Source: Actinophytocola sp963727495 | Lineage (GTDB): Bacteria; Actinomycetota; Actinomycetes; Mycobacteriales; Pseudonocardiaceae | Direction of reading: 5' to 3' | Length of the DNA: 64,000 bases | Assembly (NCBI GenBank): GCA_963727495.1 | Contig: CAVSGQ010000020.1 | Coordinates: 124,001-188,000 of the forward strand | In this document: positions 16,360 to 23,975 of the stretch, in pieces | How positions within the stretch are numbered: position 1 is the first letter of the stretch | Layout of the letters: every line of letters begins with the position of its first letter | Translations under genes and position numbers: made by a program | The notes under the pieces: model-generated | What the model was told of the DNA's origin: nothing | Databases searched by the model: none | What the model saw: the letters and a program-made list of their open reading frames with translations, nothing else

Positions 16360-17160
16360 GTGCCGCCCGACCGTCCCCGCCAGCTGTGGCTGCTGCCGGT
16401 GCTGCTGATCACCGTGATCGCCACGGCCGTGGGCGGGCTGCTGGCGCGGACGTGGTACGAGGACGCCGGTCCCATCGAGCCGGCCGCGGTGATCCCGTCG
16501 CCGTCGTCGGTGCCGCCGGGCGAGCAGCCCGGCTCCCGGGTGGTGGAGGGCACCCCGGACGCGATCGCCCACCCGCTGTACCGGACCGTGCGCGGGCTGT
16601 TGCAACGCTACTTCGACGCGATCAACAACCGGGACTACGCGGCCTGGCAGCGCACGGTGATCAGCGAGCGCGTGGAGCGCCAGCCGGAGGAGAAGTGGCT
16701 GGCCGACTACCGGTCCACTCAGGACGGCCACATCGTGATCTTCCGCATCGAGCTGGGTGAGGACGACACCGCCCGGGTCCTGATGACGTTCACGAGCGTC
16801 CAGGACCCGGTCGACGCGCCCCAGGAGCTCCCGGTGGGGTGCATCAACTGGAACGTGGTGTTCCCGCTGGTCCTGGAGGACGACGGCTGGAAGCTCGACT
16901 CCTCCCCGGCGAGCGCCTCCCCCAGCACGAGCAGTGCCCCGCCACCTGACCGTGCCCGCGGGCGGGCCGGCGGCCAGGCAGCGGTAGGGCGCGGTCAGGC
17001 CGCGGTGAAGGCCAGGGCCACGTTGTGCCCGCCGAAACCGAACGAGTCGTTCACGGCGGCGGTGAGCTCCAGCTTGCGCGGCTCGCCGGCCACGACGTCC
17101 AGCGCCACCTTCGGGTCCTGGTTCTCCAGGTTGCGGGTGGCCGGGATGATGCCGTGGTAG
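16360..17160 (+). CDS. Membrane-anchored hypothetical protein
   Basis: The GTG start gives an N-terminal TM helix (LWLLPVLLITVIATAVGGLL) followed by an extracytoplasmic domain with a SnoaL/NTF2-like feel (LLQRYFDAINNRDYAAWQ, ending in GWKLDSSPAS). The open frame then runs 166 bases into the opposite-strand fabF gene with low-complexity sequence, which is unlikely to be real. Dropping one C from the CCCCC run at 16919-16923 would end the protein at 16949 with ...SPQHEQCPAT. I therefore suspect a homopolymer error and a true length of about 196 residues. Confidence 0.6.
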   Translation: MPPDRPRQLWLLPVLLITVIATAVGGLLARTWYEDAGPIEPAAVIPSPSSVPPGEQPGSRVVEGTPDAIAHPLYRTVRGLLQRYFDAINNRDYAAWQRTVISERVERQPEEKWLADYRSTQDGHIVIFRIELGEDDTARVLMTFTSVQDPVDAPQELPVGCINWNVVFPLVLEDDGWKLDSSPASASPSTSSAPPPDRARGRAGGQAAVGRGQAAVKARATLCPPKPNESFTAAVSSSLRGSPATTSSATFGSWFSRLRVAGMMPW

Positions 17161-18242
17161 ATCGACAGCAGCGTGACGATGCTCTCGACCGCGCCCGCGC
17201 CGCCGACCAGGTGTCCGAGCGCGCTCTTCGGCGCGGTGAGCACCACGTGGTCGCCGATCGCCTTGCTGATCGCCACCGCCTCCCCGATGTCGCCGACCAC
17301 CGTGGAGGTCGCGTGGGCGTTGACGTGCCCCACGTCGCCCGGCGACAGGCCGGCGGTCCGCAGCGCCTCGGTGATCGCGTTGATCTGGCCGATGCCCTCC
17401 GGGTGGTTGCCGGTGATGTGGTACGCGTCCGAGGTGATCCCCGCACCGGCCAGCCGCCCGTAGATCCGCGCCCCGCGCGCCCGGGCGTGCTCCTCGCTCT
17501 CCAGCACGAGCACCCCGGAGCCCTCGCCGAGCACGAACCCGTCCCGGTCCACGTCGAACGGCCGCGACGCGCGGTCCGGATCGTCGTTGCGCAGCGAGAG
17601 CGTCCGGGACTGGGCGAAGCCGGCCACGGTGATCGGCATGATGCAGGCCTCCGCGCCGCCCGCCACCACCACGTCGGCCCGGCCGCCGCGGATCATCTGC
17701 CAGGCGGTGGCCAGGCCCTCGGCCCCGGACGCGCACGCCGACGCCGGGGAGTGCACCCCGGCCCTGGCCCTCAGCTCGATGCTGACGTGCGCGGCCGGAC
17801 CGTTGGGCATGAGCATCGGCACGGTCAGTGGCGAGACCTTGCGCAGCCCCTGGCTCTCCAGCAGGTCGTCCTGGTCGAGCAGGGTCTTCGGGCCACCGAT
17901 GCCGGTGCCGATGGCCACGCCGAGCCGGTCGGGGTCCACCGACTGGCCCTCCTCGGTCGGCATCTCGAACCCGGCGTCCGCCCACGCCTGCCGGGCCGCG
18001 ATGATCGCGATCTGCTCGCAGCGGTCCAGCCGGCGCAGCTGCACGCGCGGCAGCACGTCCGCCGGCTCCACGGCCAGCGGTGCGGCGAGCTTCGCCGGCA
18101 GGTCGTACTTCTCGACCCACTCGGCGTCGTTGATCCGGATTCCGTTGCGGCCGGCGATCAGCGCGTCCCAGGTGGACGTGACGTCGCCGCCGAGCGGCGT
18201 CGTCGCACCCATGCCGGTGACGACCACATCGACCGTGCTCAT
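16995..18242 (-). CDS. fabF: Beta-ketoacyl-ACP synthase II
   Basis: The 415-residue protein has the thiolase-fold KAS II signature: active-site Cys in SACASGAEGL and the two catalytic His in NAHATST and SALGHLVGGAG. It condenses malonyl-ACP with acyl-ACP during chain elongation of fatty acids (type II FAS). It is last in the fabD-fabH-acpP-fabF cluster, 38 bases after acpP. Only one KAS I/II gene is present here, unlike the kasA-kasB pair of mycobacteria. Confidence 0.95.
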   Translation of the reverse strand: MSTVDVVVTGMGATTPLGGDVTSTWDALIAGRNGIRINDAEWVEKYDLPAKLAAPLAVEPADVLPRVQLRRLDRCEQIAIIAARQAWADAGFEMPTEEGQSVDPDRLGVAIGTGIGGPKTLLDQDDLLESQGLRKVSPLTVPMLMPNGPAAHVSIELRARAGVHSPASACASGAEGLATAWQMIRGGRADVVVAGGAEACIMPITVAGFAQSRTLSLRNDDPDRASRPFDVDRDGFVLGEGSGVLVLESEEHARARGARIYGRLAGAGITSDAYHITGNHPEGIGQINAITEALRTAGLSPGDVGHVNAHATSTVVGDIGEAVAISKAIGDHVVLTAPKSALGHLVGGAGAVESIVTLLSIYHGIIPATRNLENQDPKVALDVVAGEPRKLELTAAVNDSFGFGGHNVALAFTAA

Positions 18243-18280
18243 TGCCCCCTCCGTGGTGGCTCAGGCCGTGAGTTCGTGCC

Positions 18281-18532
18281 TCAGGCGTTCTTGGAGACGT
18301 AGCTGACCGCGTCCCCGACGGTCTTCAGGTTCGCCAGCTCCGCGTCCGGGATCTTCACCTCGAAGCGGTCCTCGGCCTGCACGGCGATCTCGACCATCGA
18401 CAGCGAGTCGATGTCCAGGTCGTCCACGAAGGACTTGTCGGCGGTGACCTCGTCGGCCTCGACGCCGGCGACCTCTTCGACGATCTCGGCCAGGCCGGCG
18501 AGGATCTCTTCGTCGGTGGGCTTGTCGGCCAT
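18281..18532 (-). CDS. acpP: Acyl carrier protein
   Basis: The 83-residue acidic protein has the phosphopantetheine attachment Ser in DDLDIDSLSMVEI (near residue 43). It carries the growing acyl chain between FabD, FabH and FabF. It sits between fabH and fabF on the same strand. Its length is typical for a discrete FAS ACP; mycobacterial AcpM has a longer tail. Confidence 0.95.
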   Translation of the reverse strand: MADKPTDEEILAGLAEIVEEVAGVEADEVTADKSFVDDLDIDSLSMVEIAVQAEDRFEVKIPDAELANLKTVGDAVSYVSKNA

Positions 18533-18568
18533 GGGTGTTCTCTCTTTCTGTTGGGTATCAGGGAAAGA

Positions 18569-19543
18569 CTACGGGCAGATCACGACCTGGCCGGCGTAGG
18601 ACAGGCCCGCACCGAACCCGATGAGCAGGGCGACGTCGCCGGAGTGCACCCGGCCCGCCGCCCGCATGTGGTCCATCGCCATCGGGATGGACGCCGACGA
18701 GGTGTTGCCGGACGTGACGATGTCGTCGGCCACGACCATGTCCTCGCGCGCGCCGTTCTTGCGCAGCTTCTTCGCGATCGCCTCGACGATCCGCAGGTTC
18801 GCCTGGTGCGGGATCAGCACGTCCACGTCCGACGGCGCCACCCCGGCGAGCTCCAGCGCGCGCATCGCGATCGGGGCGATCTTCGTGGTCGCCCAGCGGA
18901 AGACGGCCTGGCCCTCCTGGAAGATGTGCTTGCCGTTGGGCATCGTGATCGTCTCGACCAGGTCACCCGCGGTGCCCCAGGCGACCGGGCCGATGCCCGG
19001 CTCGTCGCTCGGGCCGACCACCGCGGCACCCGCGGCGTCGGCGAAGATGATCGCGGTGGACCGGTCGGCCGGGTCGACCACGTCGGTCAGCTTCTCCGAG
19101 CCGATCACCAGCACCCGGCGCGCCGAGCCGGCCCGCACCATGTCCGAGGCCGCCGCGAGCGCGTAGCAGAACCCGGCGCACGCCGCGTTCAGGTCGAACC
19201 CGCCGGCCGCCTTCACCCCGATCAGCTCGGCGACCTGGGCCGCGGCGTTGGGGATCGGCACCGTGGTCGTGCAGTTCGCCACCAGCACGGTGTCCACGTC
19301 GGACGGCGAGAGCCCGGCGGCGGCGATCGCCTTGGAGCCGGCGTCCACGGCCATCGACACCACCGTGTCGTCCGGCCCGGCGAACCGGCGCTCGGCGATG
19401 CCGACCCGCTCGCGGATCCACTGGTCGTTGGTGTCCATGGTCTTCGACAGCTCGTCGTTGGTCACGACCCGCTCCGGCTGGGAGCTGCCGATGCCCAGGA
19501 TCCGGGTGGCGGCCGCACCCTGGGAGAGTCGAAGGTCGGTCAT
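18569..19543 (-). CDS. fabH: Beta-ketoacyl-ACP synthase III
   Basis: The 324-residue protein has the FabH catalytic triad: Cys in NAACAGFCYAL, His in PHQANLRI and Asn in TSGNTSSASIP. It starts fatty acid synthesis by condensing an acyl-CoA primer with malonyl-ACP; in actinobacteria it accepts branched primers. Its start codon overlaps the fabD stop by four bases, so translation is coupled. Confidence 0.95.
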   Translation of the reverse strand: MTDLRLSQGAAATRILGIGSSQPERVVTNDELSKTMDTNDQWIRERVGIAERRFAGPDDTVVSMAVDAGSKAIAAAGLSPSDVDTVLVANCTTTVPIPNAAAQVAELIGVKAAGGFDLNAACAGFCYALAAASDMVRAGSARRVLVIGSEKLTDVVDPADRSTAIIFADAAGAAVVGPSDEPGIGPVAWGTAGDLVETITMPNGKHIFQEGQAVFRWATTKIAPIAMRALELAGVAPSDVDVLIPHQANLRIVEAIAKKLRKNGAREDMVVADDIVTSGNTSSASIPMAMDHMRAAGRVHSGDVALLIGFGAGLSYAGQVVICP

Positions 19544-20481
19544 TCGGTCGCCTCCTCGGCGGACAGCGCTGCGGCGACCTTCTCGAGGTCGTCCGGCTTC
19601 TTCAGGCCGGCGATCGTGACGCCGCTGAACTCGCGGCGGGCCAGCCCGGTGAGCGCACCCGCGGGCGGCAGTTCGGCGAGCGCGTGCACGCCGCGCGCGG
19701 CCATCGTGGCCATGCACGAGTCCCACCGCACCGGCCGGGTCACCTGCTCCACGAGCCGCTCCAGCATCTCGGTGCCGCTGCCCACGGCCTCGCCGTCGGC
19801 GTTGGACAGCAGCGTGCGGGTGGGGTCGGCGACGGTGACGCCGGCCGCCTTCTCCCGCATCGCCTCGCGTGCCGGCTCCATGTAGCGGGTGTGGAACGCC
19901 CCGGCGACCTTGAGCTTGATGATCTTCTTCACGAAGTCGGGCTTGCTGTCGACGATCTTGTCGACCGCGTCGATCGCGCCGGCGGCGACGATCTGCCCCG
20001 CGCCGTTGCGGTTGGCGGGGACCAGGTCGTACCCGGCGAGCCAGTCGACGACCTGCTCGGGCTCGCCGCCCATGACGGCGGCCATGCCGGTGGGCGCCAG
20101 GTCGCACGCGGCGGCCATCTCCCGGCCGCGCACCGCGGCCAGCGCCACCGCGTCGTCCGCGCCGAGCACGCCGGCCATCGCGGCCGCGGCGAGCTCGCCC
20201 ACGGAGTGGCCGGCCACCAGCACGTCGGCCGGCAAGTCGACCCGTCGCTCCAGCTCCTCGTAGGCCAGCAGCGCCAGCGCCACGACCAGCGGCTGGGTGA
20301 TCGCGGTGTCCTTGATCGCGTCCGCGTCCGCGGTGGTGCCGAGCTCGAGGAGGTCGAGCCCGGTCAGCTCGGACCAGGTGGTCACCCGCTCGCGGGTGCC
20401 GTCCAGTTCGAGCCACGGTGCGAACATGCCGGGAGTCTGGGAGCCCTGGCCTGGGGCGAGTAACGCGAGCACGGTGTCCAC
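19540..20481 (-). CDS. fabD: Malonyl-CoA:ACP transacylase
   Basis: The 313-residue protein starts at GTG (VDTVLALLAPGQGSQTPG). It has the oxyanion motif GQGSQ, the nucleophile in GHSVGELAAA and the catalytic His in GAFHTRYM. It moves malonyl groups from CoA to ACP for FabH and FabF. It is first in the fab cluster, and a 125-base gap upstream carries a dyad likely bound by the PucR-type regulator. A longer frame upstream is open but lacks family similarity. Confidence 0.95.
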   Translation of the reverse strand: MDTVLALLAPGQGSQTPGMFAPWLELDGTRERVTTWSELTGLDLLELGTTADADAIKDTAITQPLVVALALLAYEELERRVDLPADVLVAGHSVGELAAAAMAGVLGADDAVALAAVRGREMAAACDLAPTGMAAVMGGEPEQVVDWLAGYDLVPANRNGAGQIVAAGAIDAVDKIVDSKPDFVKKIIKLKVAGAFHTRYMEPAREAMREKAAGVTVADPTRTLLSNADGEAVGSGTEMLERLVEQVTRPVRWDSCMATMAARGVHALAELPPAGALTGLARREFSGVTIAGLKKPDDLEKVAAALSAEEATE

Positions 20482-20539
20482 TACACACGTTCCCCCGCCC
20501 CTGACGGGATGCTGACAGTCACCAAGTCGGGACGAGCGT

Positions 20540-20560
20540 TTTGTGGAGACCCTCCAAAGG
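20540..20560. promoter_or_regulatory. Dyad upstream of fabD, candidate regulator site
   Basis: TGGAG (20544-20548) and CTCCA (20552-20556) form an inverted repeat around ACC, flanked by TTTTG and AAGG. It lies in the only sizeable gap of the cluster, 60 bases before fabD. A FasR/PucR-type activator is encoded just upstream and may bind here. Confidence 0.4.
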
Positions 20561-20606
20561 TTGCCGCCGAATGAACGATTAAGGCGTGTTTGCGTTGTCT
20601 GTTCGG

Positions 20607-21779
20607 TCACCATAAGCCACGTGATCGCGACAGCCTGCCGACGGCCAGCGCGATGCGGAGCACGAGCGCGTCACGAGCGGTGTTCGCGTTGTGGCCGGTG
20701 AGCTCGGTGGCCTTGCGGAGCCGGTAGCGAACGGTGTTCGGGTGCACGAACAGCAGGCGCGCGCAGGTCTCCAGGACGCCGCCGGCCTCGAGGTAGGTCT
20801 CGACGGTCTCCAGCAGCGCGCCGCCCGCCTCCTCCAGCGGCCGCGCGATCTGCTCGATGAGCTGCCACTCGGCCTCCGGGTCGCCGGCGAGCGCGCGCTC
20901 GGGCAGCAGGTCGGTGGAGCGGACCGGACGCGGCGCGGCCGGCCAGGCGACGACCGCACGCAGCCCGGACAGCGCGTCGGCGGAGCTGCGGTGCGCGTCG
21001 GCGATGTTGGCCACGGTCGGGCCGGCCACGACCGGCCCCTCGCCGAAGGAGGAGGAGATCTTCCGCAGGACCGGGTTGCCGGGTTCCTCGGTCTCCCCGG
21101 CGAGCACCACGACCAGTCGCGAGCCCTGCACGCCGAGCAGTACCGGCCGGTTGGCCCGGGCGGCGCGGCTGCGCACCTCGTAGAGCACGGTCGGCGGGTC
21201 GTCGGAGGGGGAGTTGCCGACCAGGACGGTGGCCGGCGCGTCCGGGTCCCAGCCGAGCGCGGCGGCCCGGGACAGGAGCGACTCCTCGGCGTCGCCGCGG
21301 ACGATGGCGTCGACGACGGAGGCCTCGAGGCGGGCGTCCCAGGCGCCGCGGGTCTCGGCGGCCGAGGCGTAGGACATGGCGGCGGTGAACGCGACCTCGC
21401 GGCCGTAGCGCAGCACGGCCTCGGTGAGGACCTGGCGTTCGTCCTCGTCGGCCGCGAGGTCGGGCACCTCGCGCTCGATGACCTGCAGCGCGACGCGGAC
21501 GAGCTCGACGGTCTGGCGCAGGCTGATCCAGCGGGAAAGCTCGCGCGGGGCCTGCCGGAACGCGTCGGTGGTCAGCCGGATGGCCTCGCGCTGGTCGCGG
21601 AGGTAGGCGGTGAACCCGGCGGCGCCGGTCTGCGCGATGAGCTGCACGCTCGCCCGCTGGTCGGCCGGCATGCGGCCGAACCAGGCGAACTCCTGGTCCA
21701 TGGAGGCCAGCGCGACCGAGGCGAGCTTGCCGGAGGCGTGGTCGAGCGCCGCGAGCGTCGCCTCCGACACCTTCACCAT
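20607..21779 (-). CDS. PucR-family regulator of the fatty acid synthase genes (FasR-like)
   Basis: The 390-residue protein has a long N-terminal region, a GGDEF-like central fold, and the PucR C-terminal helix-turn-helix CARLLFVHPNTVRYRLRKATELTG. A homologous gene lies at the same place upstream of fabD-fabH-acpP-fabF in Streptomyces (FasR, an activator of that operon) and upstream of fabD in M. tuberculosis (Rv2242). Control of the adjacent fab genes is inferred from that synteny. The short fabD spacer contains a dyad. Confidence 0.8.
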   Translation of the reverse strand: MVKVSEATLAALDHASGKLASVALASMDQEFAWFGRMPADQRASVQLIAQTGAAGFTAYLRDQREAIRLTTDAFRQAPRELSRWISLRQTVELVRVALQVIEREVPDLAADEDERQVLTEAVLRYGREVAFTAAMSYASAAETRGAWDARLEASVVDAIVRGDAEESLLSRAAALGWDPDAPATVLVGNSPSDDPPTVLYEVRSRAARANRPVLLGVQGSRLVVVLAGETEEPGNPVLRKISSSFGEGPVVAGPTVANIADAHRSSADALSGLRAVVAWPAAPRPVRSTDLLPERALAGDPEAEWQLIEQIARPLEEAGGALLETVETYLEAGGVLETCARLLFVHPNTVRYRLRKATELTGHNANTARDALVLRIALAVGRLSRSRGLW

Positions 21780-21807
21780 GGTCCGACTGTATAGCGCCGA
21801 CCCGCGC

Positions 21808-22770
21808 CTACACGACGACCGCGAGCTTGCCGCGCGGGTGCCCGCCGCGCAGGTGGCGGATCGCCCCGGCGGCGTCGGTGAGCGGAAAGGTCCGGTCGAG
21901 GACCGGGGTGAGCGCGCCGTCCTCGATGAGCCCGCGGAGGAACTCGAGGTCGGCCGCGCGAGCGGTGGCGAACATCCCCCGCAGGTTCTGCCCGGCGAAC
22001 GGGGAGACGAGCAGCGCCCGCAGGGTGCGTTCCATGCCGCCCAGCCAGCGCCCGCCGTTCTCGCCGCCGACGAGGACCAGGGTGCCGGCGGGCGTGAGCG
22101 CGCGCCGCAGCACGGCCAGCGGCCGGTTGCCGGCGATGTCGAGGACCAGGTCGTGGCGCCCGGCCGGGAGGTCCTCGCGGGTGTAGTCGACGACCTCGTC
22201 GGCGCCGAGCGAGCGGACCAGGTCGAGCGCGCCGGTGCCGCACACGCCGGTGACGTGCGCGCCGAACACCTTCGCGAGCTGTACCGCGTAGCTGCCGATG
22301 CCACCGGACGCGCCGATGACCAGCACGCGTTGTCCCGCTTGCACCTTGCCCCGGTCGCGCAGCGCCTGCAGTGCCGTGCACGCGGAGACCGGCACGACGG
22401 CGGCCTGCTCGAAGGTGAGGTTGGCGGGTTTGCGGGCGGCCTTGTCCTCGCGGACGACGGCGTACTCGGCGTAGGAGCCCCAGCCGGTGCCGAAGACGTC
22501 GTCGCCGGGCGCGAACCGGGTGACGTTCGCGCCGACCGCCTCGACGCTGCCCGCGAGGTCGAGGCCGCGCACCCGCATCCGGGGGCGGCGCCAGCCCATC
22601 GCGGGGCGGCCGATGAGCGGCAGGCCGGTCATCAGGTGCCAGACGCCGGGGTCGACGCCCGCGGCGCGCACGCGGACGAGCAGCTCGCCGGGGCCGGGCT
22701 CGGGTCTGTCGATGTCCTCGAGGCGGAGGACGTCCGCCTCGCCGTAGGTGTTCTGCACGATTGCCTTCAT
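21808..22770 (-). CDS. NAD(P)-dependent zinc-free alcohol dehydrogenase (quinone oxidoreductase-like MDR)
   Basis: The 320-residue protein is a medium-chain dehydrogenase: an N-terminal GroES-like domain (EPGPGELLVRVRAAGVDPG), then a Rossmann domain with VIGASGGIGSYAVQLAK. The catalytic zinc Cys of alcohol dehydrogenases is replaced (GVDPGVWH), which fits zeta-crystallin/quinone-reductase-type members. It is the last gene of a three-gene operon; its ATG overlaps the stop of the XRE regulator by four bases. Confidence 0.85.
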   Translation of the reverse strand: MKAIVQNTYGEADVLRLEDIDRPEPGPGELLVRVRAAGVDPGVWHLMTGLPLIGRPAMGWRRPRMRVRGLDLAGSVEAVGANVTRFAPGDDVFGTGWGSYAEYAVVREDKAARKPANLTFEQAAVVPVSACTALQALRDRGKVQAGQRVLVIGASGGIGSYAVQLAKVFGAHVTGVCGTGALDLVRSLGADEVVDYTREDLPAGRHDLVLDIAGNRPLAVLRRALTPAGTLVLVGGENGGRWLGGMERTLRALLVSPFAGQNLRGMFATARAADLEFLRGLIEDGALTPVLDRTFPLTDAAGAIRHLRGGHPRGKLAVVV

Positions 22771-22997
22771 GGGGTGTCTCCTGTGTTGTCCGGGTACTGG
22801 AACACCTCGTCGAGGGGCACCTGGAACACCCGGGCGATCTGGAAGGCCGTCTCGAGGGAGGGGGAGTACCGCCCCTGCTCGACGGCGATGATGGTCTGGC
22901 GGGTCACCCCGACGCGGTCCGCCAGGTCGGCTTGGGTCATCTCGCCGTGCGCGAAGCGCAGTGCGCGGATCGAGTTGGTGACCCGGGTCTGCTTCAC
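22767..22997 (-). CDS. XRE-family transcriptional regulator
   Basis: The 76-residue protein consists of a single helix-turn-helix (MTQADLADRVGVTRQTIIAVEQG) and a short tail (IARVFQVPLDEVFQYPD). It belongs to the small YozG/YgzD-like regulators that usually sit beside a DUF2178-type membrane protein. It is coupled on both sides by four-base overlaps. Repeated AT-rich motifs at the operon promoter are its likely operator. GTG at 23000 is an alternative start. Confidence 0.85.
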   Translation of the reverse strand: MKQTRVTNSIRALRFAHGEMTQADLADRVGVTRQTIIAVEQGRYSPSLETAFQIARVFQVPLDEVFQYPDNTGDTP

Positions 22998-23419
22998 CAC
23001 GTCTGGAAGCCCCACCGGTAGGCGGCGATCTTGGCGATGGAGCCGAGGATCGCCGACAGGACGAAGCACAGGTAGATGACGTTGGCGATCCAGAAGTGGT
23101 CGAGCTCGAGCATCGCCATGATCAGCGCGGACACGCTCCCGATGACGACGAACGACTGGCCGATGTACTCGCCGAGCCGGCCGATCTCGCGGTCGCGCTG
23201 GTCCTTCCTGCCGGCCTCGGGGGAGGAGGTCCGGAACGCGATGTCGACGACGACGTTCGCCACGATCGCACCGCCGACGGTCCACAGCAGCGTGGCCGCG
23301 TAGGCGACGTCACCGGCCGGCGTGCCGCTCAGCCGCGGCAGCACCAGGACGAGGTAGACCGCGTAGGCGGCGACGGACGTGCCGAGCATGGTCCACGCCC
23401 GCTTCTCCTCGAACGCCAC
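22994..23419 (-). CDS. Four-helix membrane protein paired with the XRE regulator
   Basis: The 141-residue protein starts at GTG behind GGGAGGTG and has four hydrophobic helices with a charged middle loop (SSPEAGRKDQRDREIGRLGEY). Such proteins commonly precede a small XRE regulator, and the pair may form a membrane-linked sensing unit; this is inference. It is the first gene of the operon that ends with the quinone-oxidoreductase-like gene. Confidence 0.75.
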   Translation of the reverse strand: MAFEEKRAWTMLGTSVAAYAVYLVLVLPRLSGTPAGDVAYAATLLWTVGGAIVANVVVDIAFRTSSPEAGRKDQRDREIGRLGEYIGQSFVVIGSVSALIMAMLELDHFWIANVIYLCFVLSAILGSIAKIAAYRWGFQTW

Positions 23420-23430
23420 GCCACCTCCCG

Positions 23431-23483
23431 ATGTAAAACAACTTTGACACCACCAATGTAAAACACCCCCGACACCATGTCAA
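23431..23483 (-). promoter_or_regulatory. Promoter with repeated operator for the XRE operon
   Basis: On the minus strand a consensus-like promoter is visible: TTGACA (23483-23478), 17 bases, TACATT (23460-23455). The motif TGTTTTACAT occurs twice (around 23464-23455 and 23440-23431), and TTTGACA is mirrored by TGTCAAA (near 23450-23443). The AT-rich repeats stand out from the surrounding G+C and fit autoregulation by the XRE protein. Confidence 0.65.
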
Positions 23484-23489
23484 ACATTC

Positions 23490-23975
23490 TTAACGTCCCC
23501 CACCGCGAGCGCCCCGCGACGAGCGTGGTGATGGCGAACGAGCGGCGACCCACCGCCCAAACGCGCGGGCACCGCGAGGCCCGTGCGTAGCCGTGGAAGC
23601 ACGAGGCGAACCAACCGCCAAAGCCCGAAACCGGGAGGGCCCAAGGCGCGAAGCGCGAGGGCCTGAGCGCGAAGCGCAATGCTGGTCACCGCGCGGCGAA
23701 ACCACGCCGGGTCGAAAGGAGCTCGCACCGTGGGGGTCTGGGGGGTCGCCCCCCAGGGCCTTCGACGAGGGAAGGTGCCCCCCGGGGCACCGAACAGGGG
23801 CACCGAACAGGAGGGGCTCGGGCCGCCCGGCGTGGCGGTGCGCACGCCGCCGGGCGGCCCCTCTCCCCGGTCCCCACCGGTAACTCCACTATGGACGGAC
23901 TGGGGAGAGGTTGCCAGCGCTGTACCCCTATCGTGCGACTAGTTCATCAGCGCAGGTCAGAGGGGTCACCCAGAG
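23490..23975. other. Gene-free region with three strong hairpins downstream of aceE
   Basis: About 485 bases hold no credible gene. Perfect hairpins lie at 23738-23756 (CTGGGGGG/CCCCCCAG), 23774-23791 (GGTGCCCC/GGGGCACC) and 23820-23860 (GGGCCGCCCGGC and its complement). A direct repeat GGCACCGAACAGG occurs twice around 23786-23812. The hairpins probably terminate aceE transcription, which enters from the right. The left half (23500-23690) looks like a dispersed actinobacterial intergenic repeat, but that is from memory. Confidence 0.5.
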
